Positions 47,815 through 60,337 of a DNA stretch of 64,000 nt are shown here, in pieces. The DNA is from Progne subis subis (Eukaryota; Chordata; Aves; Passeriformes; Hirundinidae), in assembly GCA_022316685.1 (NCBI GenBank), contig JAKJHU010000376.1, positions 124,001 to 188,000 of the forward strand, read 5' to 3'. Numbering within the stretch: position 1 is the first letter of the stretch; the number at the start of each line of letters is the position of its first letter. The notes under the pieces are model-generated. The model saw nothing but the letters and a program-made list of their open reading frames with translations. It ran no database searches and was not told the DNA's origin. A program made the translations under genes and the position numbers.

Positions 47815-47995
47815 ACAACCAGTCCCAGACAGGTTTGGGTGGGAAAGGACCTTAAAGCTCATCCTGCCATGGGCAGGGACACCTCCCACTATCCCAGCTG
47901 GCTCCAAGCCTCATCCAACCTAGCCTTGGACACTTCCAGGGATCCAGGGGCTCTGCAGTGGCTTTGGGAGCAGCTGGGACAGGAGGGAGCAGCAC
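47815..47995 (-). mobile_element. CR1 LINE 3' fragment, minus orientation
   Basis: GGTTTGGGTGGGAAAGGACC, TTAAAGCTCATCCTGCCATG, GGCAGGGACACCTCCCACTA, CCAAGCCTCATCCAACCTAG, CCTTGGACACTTCCAGGGAT is the reverse complement of the standard CR1 3' region. Confidence 0.92.
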
Positions 47996-48054
47996 GAAGC
48001 AGCCTTTGCTGAGTGTGCAGGAATGTCACTAGGAGCTGCTGAGGCACCTGGAAT

Positions 48055-48500
48055 TCTGTGTCCACTTCGGGCCCTCACAGCAAGAGGGACATTTTGGGGC
48101 TGGAGTATGTCCAGGGAATGGAGCAGACATGGGGAAGGGGCTGGGGAAGGGGCTCAGCCTGGAGAAAAGGAGGCTCAGGGGGAATTCCTGGCTCTGCACA
48201 ACTCCTGACAGGAGGGGACAGCCGGGGGGATTTGGGATCTCATCCCAGGGCACAGGGACAGGAGGAGAGGGAACGGCCTCAGGCTGTGCCAGGGGAGGCT
48301 CAGCTTGGACAGCAGCAGGAATTTCCTCATGGAAAGGGCGCTCAGGCCTGGGAAGTGCCCAGGGAGGTTTGGAGTGACCAGGGCTGGAGGTGGCACCTGG
48401 AGGTGGCACTGAGTGCTCAGGGTGAGCACCGGCACAGCTCGGACTCCGTGATCCCAGAGGGATTTTCCAGCCTCAGTAATTCCGTGATTTTATGACTCCA
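48055..48500 (+). mobile_element. CR1 LINE 3' portion, plus orientation
   Basis: GCTCAGCCTGGAGAAAAGGA, CTCAGGGGGAATTCCTGGCT, CTCAGCTTGGACAGCAGCAG, ATTTCCTCATGGAAAGGGCG, GGAGGTGGCACTGAGTGCTC and GATTTTCCAGCCTCAGTAAT follow the CR1 3' order over about 440 bp. This is the longest CR1 piece in the window. Confidence 0.88.
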
Positions 48501-48574
48501 TGAATCCAACTTGAAAGAGACAGAATTTGGAAGCAAAATTCTGCTGGCCCCTTGTGTCCATCCCTATTTCATGA

Positions 48575-48720
48575 GTGCTCCCATTGGGAATTAAAATTCC
48601 ATTTTCCCAAAGATGCCACAGGCACAGAGAGTGGGGGAAAATTTCCAGGATGCAAAACAACCTCTCAGGGTCCAAATTCCGGTGTGGAATTTTTCAGAGG
48701 AAAGCCTGGAGCCGTTTAAT
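48575..48720. repeat. Dispersed direct repeat, copy 1 (partner 49425-49575)
   Basis: TTCCCAAAGATGCCACAGGC, ACAGAGAGTGGGG, TTTCCAGGATGC, CCTCTCAGGG and TTTTCAGAGGAAA recur in order about 850 bp downstream with substitutions. The family is not recognised. Confidence 0.8.
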
Positions 48721-49424
48721 CTCTTCTCCCTGAAATCCCAATGTGGCTTTCCAGAGATGTGCTGGATAAAAGGATGGAGCTGCTGCAGTTGGTTCCCTCA
48801 TTTCCAGGATTTCCTGGTCCCAGCCCCGCTGCCAGCAGAGGGCACGTTGGGACCGAGATATTCTGATTTCTGAGCCGCTTCATTCAGAGACCAAATCACC
48901 AGCACTGAATTAATGCCGATTTTCACACCCCTCAGCTGTGAAACCCTCCCCCAAAAATCCACCCAAATCCACCCTGCTCCCACTTGAGAATAAAAATTCC
49001 TCTGAGCCCCTCAAATTCCTTGGATAACCAAATGTGTGGGGGTTTGGGTGCAGTTTGATAGTGACAAACACTTGGTGTGCTCAGGAAGCTGCTGCAGGGC
49101 CAGCAGGGAATAAACTGAATTTCTAGGAATGTTTGGGCTTTTTTCCCCGTATGGACATTGGTTTGTGCCTTCCAGGAATAAGAACTCCAACATGTAGAGT
49201 TTAAAGCCACGGGACTGTTGGGGTTTATATTTATTTAGAGTTTTGAGACTTTTTTTTTATACTTGAGGAATATTATTTCTTCATTAAAGTGTCATTGGTG
49301 GCAATTTGTGATTATTAAAGACTCTGGAAGTGAGACATGGAGTTTTCTCCCTGGATTTGTTATTTGGAAGAGGAATCTGATCCAGAAAAGAATTCCCAGT
49401 GAGGTGTGGGGATGTGGATGAGCT

Positions 49425-49575
49425 CTGAGTGCTCCCAGCTTTGACTCTTCCCAAAGATTCCACAGGTACAGAGAGTGGGGAAGAGTTTCCAGGATGCCAA
49501 ACACCTCTCAGGGTGGGCTATTCCATGGGGGAATTTTTCCAGAGGAAAACTTGGAGAGGTTTATCCAGACCTCTA
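49425..49575. repeat. Dispersed direct repeat, copy 2
   Basis: Partner of 48575-48720, same orientation, with matching ACAGAGAGTGGGG, TTTCCAGGATGCCAAAC and CCTCTCAGGG blocks. Confidence 0.8.
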
Positions 49576-50120
49576 AATAACCACAGGGTAGAAGCTGCCT
49601 GTGGTGGGGGCTCATTGGTCCCACAAATCAACAATTCCAGCTGCTGGGAATGCAGGAAATAAACAGAGAATTGGGTGTGCTCCCAAATATCCAGCTCCAC
49701 TGGAGAACTCTTTGGAGAGTTGGAATAAATCCACAGCCACCCCTGACTGGCAGGAGACCCCCTCCCAGCTATTCCCAGGGAATCCTGCATGGCATGGACA
49801 CCCCATGGCTCCTTCTGGAAGTTTTGCTCCATCAGGAAGATCCTGCAGCAGATCCCAGGAGTTCTCTGTGGCCAAATTGGAATATCAGACATCATTCCTG
49901 CTTCCAGGATTTGATGGATTTTTGCTTTGGGCCTTTTATTTCAACATCCACTGATGTCAAATCTGTTCCTTCTCATCCCACCAGCTCCTGATCTAATCCA
50001 TGTCTAATCCAGCAGGAATTTCACCCCCAGCTCCAGGCTGCTCCCAGCCCTCCCTGGTGACTCAGGGAATTTTCTGGAGTTCTGGGATCCAAAGGGATGA
50101 GGAGATAGATCCAAGCTGCT

Positions 50121-50121
50121 T

Positions 50122-50152
<31 letters not shown>

Positions 50153-50180
50153 CAGTCGGATGGGAACTTTATTTCCTCTG
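50121..50180 (-). other. Retroposition-like 3' end: AATAAA followed by poly-A on minus
   Basis: On the minus strand AATAAAGTTCCCATCCGACT is followed, after a short CA stretch, by about 23 A (plus T run 50121-50143). A signal about 25 nt before a genomic A tract is the signature of a retroposed transcript, but no coding body is recognised in 50180-51250. Confidence 0.4.
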
Positions 50181-50532
50181 GAAAAGCAGATTTTTGGGTT
50201 GCTGAGAGAACAGAGGAGCTCTGCAGGTTTTTCTCTCTGTACTCCCCAATCCCCTCAATTCCTGGATTCTTTCAGAAAATGGGGATGCTTCTCACCTGCC
50301 CTCCTGAAGAGCAGAGGGTGACAAGTTCTCTGCCCAGTGTCACCTGCAGATTGTCATTGTCACTTTGGGCTAAGTGCAGCCACTTTGGCTGTTCCAGAAG
50401 TTGGATGAGACAACCGCTGGAGCAATTCCTTGGGATCACGGGCACTGGGAATTGTCAAATCCCCACATTCTGCAGGACTTGTCTGGCCCAGCCTCTCCTG
50501 CTTCATCCAGGGATGGTCATGAGCTGATCCCT

Positions 50533-50690
50533 GAAGGGATCCTAAAAACTGCCTGGAGAAACTCTGGGAGCAAGGACATGAGAGAGGCCTCGTCCCTGCC
50601 ATGAATTCCCAAAAGGGATCCTAAAAACTGCCTGGAGAGACTCTGGGAATTGGGACACAAGGCCCTCTGCCTCATTCCTGGCATGAATTC
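50533..50690. repeat. Two-copy tandem duplication, unit about 80 bp
   Basis: GGGATCCTAAAAACTGCCTG, GAGAAACTCTGGGA/GAGAGACTCTGGGA, and CCTGGCATGAATTCC-like blocks occur twice in a row. Confidence 0.9.
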
Positions 50691-53299
50691 CTCACTAGAG
50701 CCTTCTGGAATCCTCCTTTTCCAGCTCCTCCTCGACCAGGCAGGTGCAAATACAGCATTGAACTGCAGCAATCCCAGAATTATCCCCGTTTTCTGACCCC
50801 ACTATCCATATTTGGCTGTTCTGCCAAGGCCAGGAAGCCCATTCCAGGTGCCTGCCTGGATTTTTTCCAGGGATCAGAGGTGGGGGCTAGCAGGGGAAGC
50901 CACCTCGGCTCTCAGGGACATCGGTGTCACCGTCCCTTCGGTGCCTGGCAGAGGGAGGCATTGGTGGCCCCTCAGGGTGACATCCTGGCCCCGGAGCAGA
51001 CACACTCGGGTGACAAAACCCCGCTGTCACTGCAGGAAACCACAGGCAGGGTGGTGCCTCCTCAGGGCAGGGTGGGGGAAGAAATCCTGCTGCTCCCTGG
51101 GATGGGGTCTGGGCAGCTCTGCCCAAATTCCCACCTGGAATGGAGCATCCAGATCCACCCCTGCAGGATCCTGGCCTGGCTCTGCTTCAGAGAAGGATAA
51201 TGGGAAAGTTTAGAAAACTTTGGTTGTGTGCCAGGGGTTGCTGATCCCAGCTGGATTCAGGGTTGTTTCATGAACAATTCCCAGTTTCTGATGGATAAAG
51301 GGGATTTATCCAGGTTTTTCTGAGTCTCATCCGTGGCCATGGCTGCAAAAATCCTCCCAGGCTGGACTGAGGGGGTTTGGAGATGCTTTCCACAGTGGGA
51401 TGTGGGATAAACTGTGCTGTTGGGATTCCCTGACCAGAACAGGAGCTTTGGGGGTCTTTGGACATCAAATGAGTTGGTTTTTAAAATGGTTTTAGGGAAA
51501 AGAGCTGAAGAAACAGCAGGGTTTGACTGTCAGATCTGAGCAGCTCCTTGGTGTGACAGGATGGGTGACAATAACGGGGGTGACAGCGACTGGTGTCACC
51601 TTCTCTTGCTCATTAAATCTGTCATTTTAAGCTGCTGCTGCTTCACTTTGAGAAAATCCCTAAATCCGAGCCTGGAGGCTGATGAAAAGTCCCTTTTTTC
51701 TTCCCAGTGGGGTCCTGGAAGTACAGAGGAAACAGGGATGGATGAAATGCAGGAAGTGGTGTGAACTCATTGGACCCTCTCAGCAGCTCAAGCTGGGTTT
51801 AGAGCTTGGGTTTGGGCTGGTTCTTGTTTGATCAGATCAGTTCCCCGTCCCCATTTGCAGACGAAATTAAAATTGGCGCTATCAAGGCAAGGAGCTGATA
51901 AAAGATCCTTGCTAAACTTGCTAAGAACAAAGCCTGGGGCTTATTCATCTGCACTCAAAAAAATTAAATAAATAATAATTAAAAAAAAAAATCTTCAGGA
52001 AAGGGGAGGCTTCTTGGGAAGAAATCCTGCAAAATGCTGGTGGGAGAGGGAGGTTTCTTAAATCACTTGAATAACATTGGGCTTCTTTCAAGGACCCTTT
52101 TTTCCCTCATCCCTCAAAATAAAATTGGCTTTTTTATGGCTTTTCTTGACTTCAGAAGGAGCCGTGTGCCTAAAAATCATCCTCTCACCTCTTCCAACAC
52201 AGAACAGAACCCACCAAACCCCTGCAGCTTTTTCGGGGTCCTGCCACCTCTCATCACCAGCCTGGCAGGGCATTTTGGTGGCTCTGGGGACTTGAGAAGC
52301 CACAAGGAGACACCAGGGGTGAGACAGAGATAGGGGGTAGCAGCAGCTGTTCAGGATGTGCTGCTGATTCCGGGACATCTCCCACCCTTTTTGGAAATCA
52401 AGAGTCGGGAGCAGGGCAGGAGAGGAGGAACAGCCCCTGATAAAGTCCCCATGGATGGCAGCCCTGAGAGCCACAGGCTGGAGTTGCACCAGCTGGGACG
52501 CCACGATAGGTCCTGTGCTGTCACCTCCCTGCCCTGGGCATAGGGACAGAGGTCCTGTCCCTCTCTCCCTCTCAGCTCCAGCTCTTTCTCTCTCAGCTGG
52601 AGGTTTCTCCATAATTCTACATAATTTCCTCTGCAAGTTTCTGCCTTGGCTCCACTTGTCCCACTGGTGCAGCTCCCTGGGGACTTTGAGCGTCCCATGT
52701 CAGCATGGAGGGGCTGGGATCCTTCTCTCACAGGAAATGCAATTTTGAAGAGGGAAAAATAAGTGAAGGAAATATTTGTAGCTAAAATCTTGATCCTGGA
52801 TCACATCCCTGGACAAAATTTCCCTCAGGATGTGTCCCTTGGGTTGGGTGTGAGGAATTCCATCAGGTCAAGGGGGTGCTGGTGGCACCCCGAAAACTGA
52901 TTCCAGCAGGTTTTCCATGCTCCATTTGGGCAGGAAGGGAAAGACTTTTTATATCCCCATGGATTTGGGGAAGAGCAGGGGGTTTTAGCTGGAAAAGGCT
53001 CAGGAATGCTGAGCTTTTCCCTGATTTTAGCACAAAGGTTGGATAAGGGACCTTCCTCAGTCTCACCACCAGAGCCAGGTCTGTTTTGAGGGGAAATATT
53101 CAAATGTTGATAAAATGATTTCCCACGGGCCTGGCAAAGATCCTGTGGCTTGAGGGCACCCGAGGGGGGGCTGACAGGCCACGCTTCACGTGCACACAAC
53201 TGTCACCTCGTGTCACTTGGGGTTGTTTGCCTTTCTTCTGTGACAAATGAGGTCCCCACATCTGGCGATGGTGGTTAAAATTGGAGGCCCAATTTAATC

Positions 53300-53515
53300 A
53301 CAGCCAGAGAGGACAGGAAGGGGGGGACAGGCAGGGGGTGACAATGACAGGCAAGGGGTGACAGGCAAGGAGTGACAGGCAAGGGGTGACAGGCAGGGAT
53401 GACAGGCAAGGGTTGACAATGACAAACAGGGTGACAACCACGGGCTGACAAGCAGGGGTGACAGGCAGAGGGTGGCAGGCAGGGGGTGACAAGCAAGGAG
53501 TGACAAGCAGGAAAT
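53300..53515. repeat. Minisatellite of GACAGGCAAGGGGT units
   Basis: About 14 imperfect units of 13-18 bp (GACAGGCAGGGGGT, GACAGGCAAGGAGT, GACAATGACAGGCAAGG). Minus-strand ORFs rich in Cys/Leu/Ser/Pro/His across it are artefacts. Confidence 0.92.
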
Positions 53516-53699
53516 GAGGAAAAAAACCCCAACAAACTGCCCCATTTTGTGGCATTTTTCCTGCCTAGTGGGAAGGATGCTAAAGTTGTGACTTCCCAAA
53601 GTGAAGTGAGGCCAAATCTGTTTTTTTCATTGTCCACAAAGAACCACGGCTGTGCTGATCCACCCCCAGGAGTAATTTCCCTGGGATCCCTGTAGATCC

Positions 53700-53870
53700 C
53701 ATGGATCAGGGCATCCCACAGATCTATGGATTCACACAGCTCAGTGTATCCAATGGGTAAGTGGATTCCCATGGATCATTCCCATGGATCCATTGATTCC
53801 CAAAGATCAGTGAATCCCACTGATGAGTCTATTCCCACACATCAGTGGATTCCCAGGCTGGCAAGACACA
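53700..53870. repeat. Degenerate ATTCCCATGGATCA-like tandem repeat
   Basis: GATTCCCATGGATCA, ATTCCCATGGATCC, ATTCCCAAAGATCAGTG, AATCCCACTGATGAGT and related units of 20-24 bp repeat about seven times with heavy divergence. Confidence 0.7.
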
Positions 53871-55320
53871 GATCTCTGGGTCACTGCTTCAGGAATGATT
53901 TCCAGAAGGGGTGGAAAATACAGAAAAGAGGGGAAACTTCACTTTTCTGTGAGAATAAGGATTTTGGGGTTGGAATCCAGAAGTGTGAATCACCAAGGAC
54001 AGGAAAAACTAGTTTTTCCAACCAAACTTCCACTCTTTTTTCCCCCCTTTTCTGCTCACCTTTTCCAGCGAGTAAACATTTTAATGGAGCTTTTCCAAAC
54101 TTTCCTTCCATCCCCTCCTCTCCCAACCTGGTTGGTGAAAAGAGCAGATCGGACAGGTGAGAAATCCCAAGATAAATAGAACATAAATGGAAACAAAACC
54201 CAAAACAACAACAAAAACCCAAGGAGATGAGCAAAGAGACCAAAAGATTTGGTGTCACCCCCAGCTGGAAGGGACCCTCTGTAAAGGCTGGAAAGGGTTA
54301 ATCCAAGGCTGCTGAGACACTCTGGAGCCCTCCAAGCCGCTGTTTCAAAATCTGATTTTCTTTTTTGCAACCAAGTGAGGTTTTATTGACTTCCTATGCG
54401 AGAGCAGAAGTTGGATGGGTGCAGAGAGCCCAGTGCTGCCTTTCCTCCTCCTTGTAGCTGGTTGGGTGTGGCAGTGCAGGACCCACAGCTTGGAAAAATG
54501 GGATACTTAGGGCAGGGAACAACCTCAAAATTCAAACATTTGAAGTGTTTTGGTCCATTTTTTTAGCATCAGCCCCCAAACTAGCCCTGCTGCTTGTGCA
54601 GGCTCATCTCAGTGTCCACGGCCTGAATTCCTTAGGCCAAATTCCTGGCAGAAAACAACAAACCAACTCTTGGTGTCTCTGCCTGGAATGTCCAGGCAAT
54701 GAGACCTCCAAAATCAAATTTTTTGGGGCTTGGAATCACCTGGATCAGCTTAGGAGAGGTGAGGAGCAACTTCCCCTTGGAAATGGTTCCATCCTGCATT
54801 TTTCCTCCTTCTAGGAAGCATTTCCTGGCTCCAACAAATCCCTGCTGCATGGATGTGGATCTGCAGCTCTAACCCAGGAGTTCTGTGCAGTTTTTGTTCT
54901 TCTTTTCCTCTTCCAAGGATTTTTCCTTTGGAAAAGGCTGTTCCAAGCTTAGGTTTCCGTGGGGAGGTTTGATGTGGGAGCAGAGCCCAGGCAGGCACAG
55001 ATGGAATCCAGGTTTATGGAAAGCACCTTCCAAACTAGCCCTGCCTGGATTTCTAACCTGATCCAAAAAAGAAATTAATGAAAACAGGAGCTTTGCCCTT
55101 TTTTGCTGTCTGATGTCTTTAATTCCATTGACAAGCAGAGCCTGGATCAGCCTCACTGTTGGAAATACCCCAAAAAGTCTCAGCTTTTGCAGAGATTTCC
55201 CCAAATTCATCATCTTATCTTTACCTCAGCACTTTCCTATCATCCTGCAGAGGACAGAGCCAGCCTGTAATTGGTGAGGGGACATGTCTGGGACACTTGT
55301 CCTGTGTGGTGTGGCTTGGT

Positions 55321-55428
55321 CAAGGCAGGGAAAGATGAAACCCCAATATTTGGGATGCTCCAAACCCTTTATCAAGGCAGGGAAAGATGCAATCCTGATA
55401 TTTGGGGTGCTTCAAATCCTGAGTGCAA
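55321..55428. repeat. Two-copy tandem duplication, unit about 54 bp
   Basis: CAAGGCAGGGAAAGATG, then AATATTTGGGATGCTCCAAA / GATATTTGGGGTGCTTCAAA, occurs twice. Confidence 0.88.
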
Positions 55429-57616
55429 AGAGCTGAAGGAGTCTCAGAGCAGCAGTGACTGGAAAAATGTGACAGCAGCTCCTGCCAGCTCTGGGCTGTG
55501 ACACTGCCACTCTCAAACCTCCTGTGCCACATTTTCAAGCCTCTTGCAGCTGCTTTTCAAGCCTGGTGCAGCCCTTTAAACGCTGTGCAACCCCTTTAGT
55601 CCTATGCAACCCTTTAAAATCCCATCTAAGCCGAGCTTTGCAGAGCTCAGCCTTGAGCTCAGGACTGCTCCCCCCCAGCAGAATCTCTGCTCCCTGAGCC
55701 GTGGTGGCTTTGCAGGCTGAGCTCAAAGCCTCCCCAAGACACAACCTCAGCACCTCAGAGCCAGACAAGGCTGCAGGTGTGGGGTTGAGAAGAGATTTGG
55801 GGGTGCAAAAACTACTCTGGGGGCACCCCTGGAGCTCTCAGCTGTGCACCCAACCCTGCAGGTGAGCAGAGATCGTTGCTCAGCAGCTTTTTTTTTTTTT
55901 TTTTTTTCCCCCCGCTCGATTTTCACCATGCAGGAAGTAAATAAACACTTTTGAATGCTCTGAAAGTGTTTGGCAGGTCAAAATAAATTTGGGCTGAACA
56001 AGCTGAGAGAGGATTTGTGGGGACCTCCCTGAAATCTGTGGGGGCAAACCCAGCCTTGTGTTTGGACTTTTTATTTCTTCTTGTCTCCCTGCCACCATCA
56101 GGGGAACCATCCAGGGTGTGCAGGCACTGAGGGCTCTACTGGCTCCATCAAGGCAGAAATCAGCCAGGATTTTGGTGGTTAGAGCTGCAAAAATTGGGAA
56201 TTTGGGGTGTCTTGGAGCATTTCCCAACCCTATTTCAAGGAGAGCCCTGTGAGGTTCAGGCCAAATGCACAGTCCCTGTTTATAGTTTATTACTTAGGAT
56301 ATAATTTATCACTTATTTCCAGATTATTAATTAGGATAATATTCATCTGAAGCAGAAGGATCTTCTGTTTCCCTGGATGGAAAACTGAGCTCCTGAGCCA
56401 AGCAGACCTTCCCAGGGCACGTTTTTGGTCCCTGCTCAGGCCATTTGGATGTGTCCCCCTCCTTCAGACAGATCCCAGTCCCTGTCCTGAAACTATTCCA
56501 GCACTTGGCATCACTTCCCGACAGCCCAGGAGCTGCCCTGGCAGAGGGCTGAGCAGAAAAAGTGCAAATTTCAATATCTGAGGTTATTTCAAGCCTCTCA
56601 CATGCAGAGACTGAGGCAGGATGGATTTCCTGGAGGGGGCTGAGGAAAATTGTGGATTTCCATTCCAAACTCTGCGATTTCATGGCACAACTGCCTCTGG
56701 AAGTGGAGGCAGCTCTTCCCTCCTCATCTGCAGGGTGCTGATACCTCAGGGCAGCCTCTCCCTGTGCCTGGGGACAGGGACAGGGGTAGGGACAGGGCCT
56801 GCTGGCAGTGCTATCGCTCCTGTCCCCACACATTTGTTTGTCTCATTTCTCCTTTGAGGGCAGCCGGATTCTGAGAAACCCAGGCCTGGATCTGTGGAGC
56901 ACCAAAAGAAAAAAAGACCTTTTTGCTTTATCTCAGCTGTTTCTGGTGTCGGGGTGGCCATGGGGCCTTGATAACACCAGGCTGGGATGGCAGGATTAGA
57001 CACCGAGGTGCCACCTGCAAGGGTCTGGTGACATCCAGATGTGGCACAGCTTTGCAGACACCATTCCCCAGCTGCTTTCCTACAAAGCTGAGGCTCCTGA
57101 GTGGATTATCCACATCTGGAAAGGCTGCAGCCATTCCTCAGGGGATCTGAGTCTCTCCTGAGTGCCCTGTTTGGTGACACTTGTGGGACTGTCCCACTGT
57201 CCCACTGTGGTGCCTTCAGTGGTCAGGCTGGGAAGAAATCAGCCCACCAAAGGATGAAGAGTTTATGGGAAACGGAGGCCAGACAGCTGGATTTGGCTGG
57301 GTTTTTCTTTAGGAAACAATGCCAGAAGTTCTGAAAAGCCTTGGGTCCACACTGATGGCCAGCAGGAAGATTTTCATGGGATGGGAGGAATTTTCCCTGC
57401 CCAGCTCCAGCCTGGCTTCACCCAGAATGAGGAACCCACAGGGAGGGTCAGTCCTGCAGCCTCACCGCACAATTCCCCTTTATGGCATCACAGCCAAGCC
57501 CTGCTCCTCCACAAAGCACAGGGAAAACAAGGAGAGAGCAATTCACAGGCAGAAAATCAGATTCATGTCAGGTACAAAAACCAACCCCTTCCCAGGCTTA
57601 AGGGAGACAAAAATCC

Positions 57617-57870
57617 GGGTGAAGTTTGGGGTTTGGAGAGACAAACATCTTGGGAAGTTTGGGGTTTTGGGAGATGAACATCCTGGGAAATTTGAGGTTT
57701 TGGGAGATGAACATCCTGGGAAGTTCGGGGTTTTTGGGGAACAAATGTCCTGGGAAGTTTGGGGGTTTTGGAGATGGAAATACGGTGAAGTTTGGGGTTC
57801 TGGGAGACAAACATGCTGTGAAGTTTGGGGTTTTGGGAGAAGAACACCCTGTGAAGTCTGGGGTTTCTGG
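57617..57870. repeat. 36-bp minisatellite of GAAGTTTGGGGTTTTGGGAGA units
   Basis: About seven units of roughly 36 bp with AAGTTTGGGGTTTTGGGAGA and GAACATCCTGGG/ACAAACATGCTGTG halves. The 36-bp period keeps frames open on both strands (Phe-Gly-Val-rich on plus, Pro-Lys-Leu-rich on minus); not considered coding. Confidence 0.93.
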
Positions 57871-59022
57871 AGGGACAGATCCCCTGGACGGATGCTGGCA
57901 GCCCCACCTTGCCCAGTGCTATGTCCTGGGGTGCCTTGGGGGCAGCTGGGTGGAGTTCCTGATAGTTATCTTTGGAGATTATCATGATTTTTTCCCCCCC
58001 CCTACCAGTTTGATTTTTAGCTCACACAATATTTAGGCGGCTCTGATGTCCTTTTTAATGAATTGCAGGAGTTTCACTTTGTGTGTTCCTTCTAATAATG
58101 AGCATTTCCTTATTCCTGTTACTATTCCACGTGTGGGAACCTCGGCAGCTCAGGAATCACTGCTCGCTGAGCTGAGGGAGCTTTATTTACCCCTGAGATG
58201 CTTTTTTACACAAATCTGGCGCAACTTTACATTAAACCCCGTTTATTTACATTTCTACTGATTTAAATACAACCACACCAAACTGGTTTCACCACCGCAA
58301 CATCCTTTGCTGGGCAGTGGAAGGAGCAAAGCTCTGATCTGCCTGGAGCCCACCTGATTTGAGGCAATTCTCCCTAAATCCCTTTTCCTGTCAGCTGTGC
58401 CACACTCCAGAGCCAGCCAGGTCCTGTCCTTGTCACAGCTCAGGCCAGGCCAGGCAGCACAAACCCTTTGGCAGCTTCTCCCAGGAAACCAAATCCCACA
58501 TTTCCCCCTCTTCCCTGGGTTCTCAGGCAGCACCTTTGTCCTCCTTATCTCGAGGTTGGCACCTCCTGCGTGTGACAGAGCCCCCAAAATATCCAGATTT
58601 TGGGGTGGGGGGTGTTTTTATCCCCCTTTTAGCACAATTATATTCCTAAATCCTGCAGCCTGCACCATCCCTTGGGGCAGGCAGGACTTCAAAGTCCTCC
58701 TGGGAGTTGTCACTACAAAAGGCAGCGCTGAGCTCTGAAAGTCCCTAAATCCTGTGTGAAGCTGATTAATTTACACCCAGTTAATTACCAGGTGCGTTTC
58801 CAAGGGGCTCCTCCAGCCATTTCATTGTGCAATGTCATTTTCAAGGGGAATTAAATCCTTTGTTTCTGTGCTTGTGGGTCTGTTTTGAAGACATCATCTC
58901 CCACCTGGGAATTTTCTCCCATCCTGAAGGCCTTTATAACCTTTAATAAAGAAAATTATTAATAATTAATCACCTAAATATGAATGGGCGTCATGCCCTA
59001 TATATATTCTGGAAGTGCCGAA

Positions 59023-59245
59023 TATATATGGTCAATTTTAGAGTTCCATATGGTATTTTAGAGTACCTGGAGTGTCTGAATTTTATGATATCACCTGGCT
59101 GGAGGGAAACTGAGGCCAGGAGCAGCCGAATGCTCTGAGCAGAGCAAAAAAGAGCTGGATAATCAATCCCCAATTTCTTCCAAATATGGATTTTCCCTGT
59201 GAATATTGATCACATATTTTTATCACACATACCATCAGTGGAAAA
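59023..59245. repeat. Direct repeat, copy 1 (partner 60035-60245)
   Basis: ATATGGTCAATTTTAGAGTT, GGCTGGAGGGAAACTGAGGC, ATGCTCTGAGCAGAGC, AGAGCTGGA and GAATATTGATCACATATTTT recur about 1 kb downstream in order. The copies are moderately diverged. An old local duplication or two copies of an unnamed repeat. Confidence 0.85.
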
Positions 59246-60034
59246 ACGCTTCCTTTTCTCTCGGCAAAACTCATTTAGGACACTGAAAATTAGGAAATTG
59301 CTGAAAGCTGGGGCTGGTTTGAGAGCATGAGAGGCCGCAATGAGCTGAGCCAGGAAGGCCTGGGACCTTCCCGGGGATGATTTGCAAGAACCATTCCTGG
59401 CGCTACAGTTTCACCTCGGAGAGCAGCCCAGGCTCTCCAGACACCATCCAGGCTCTCTGTGCCCTGTCCCCGTGCCAGCAGCTGGCATGGCAGGCCCGGA
59501 GGAAGTGGCAGAGCCAGCTCTGGCTGGCAGCTCTCAGCCCCACGGGCAGTGGGAAGAGCGAGGTGGGAGCGCTGCTCCCGATGGGAAAGCATTGCCATGG
59601 CCTGTGCTGGTGTCTCCAGGAAACCTTTCAAGCACTCCCAGCCTCAGCAGTTCGCTCAGGAGACCCAGATCTCCTTCCTCTGGCTGCTGCTGCCAGCAGA
59701 AAGGGGGGCTTGGTGGGTTTTTTTAAAGCAGAATTTGCTTCTGGCTCCGCTGGAGCCGGAGCTTTTGTTGGGAATTTTTTAAGCCCTTCTGTATCCTGCT
59801 CAGGGGCTGAGGAAGCTCAGAGCCCCGCCAGGACCCAAAACCAAAGTGAGGACAGCAAAATACTCCTCACCTTCCTGCTCTGGAGCTGCTCCGATGCCCT
59901 CCAGCATTTCCCAGGGATTCCCAAGGATTTCCCAGGCAAGGATTTTCCAGGGGATCCCAGGGTTCGGCAGGGGGTGCTGGGGGACACTCCCAGGGTGTCC
60001 CCTGTGCATGGCAGGAAGTCCTACTTGAAGGATA

Positions 60035-60245
60035 AATATGGTCAAGTTTAGAGTTCCACACCTCTGCAGTGTCCAGCTGAATTCTCTGGATCTCCTTTAT
60101 CCCACTTGGCTGGAGGGAAACTGAGGCTGGAGCAGAGAAATGCTCTGAGCAGGGCGGAAAGAGCTTGGAAATCATTTCCTGGCTCTTGCCGAAGTACATT
60201 TTTCACTGTAAATATTGATAATATTTTTTATTGTACATCCTGTTC
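60035..60245. repeat. Direct repeat, copy 2
   Basis: ATATGGTCAAGTTTAGAGTT, GGCTGGAGGGAAACTGAGGC, ATGCTCTGAGCAGGGC and AAATATTGATAATATTTTTT match copy 1. It contains the AATAAA (minus) that would serve the candidate ORF at 60338-60604. Confidence 0.85.
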
Positions 60246-60337
60246 TCCCGGTGAGAGGGAAAACTCAAATTATTCCCTCTGAGGACTTCAGACATCCAGA
60301 CCTGAGTGCTGTGTCTGTGGCCATGGAATTGTAGCTT

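Noticed and set aside
59377..60051. 224-codon plus-strand frame containing a GSGKS-like P-loop string
   Set aside because: The motif appears by chance in GC-rich sequence; there is no surrounding ATPase context, and overlapping frames are equally open.
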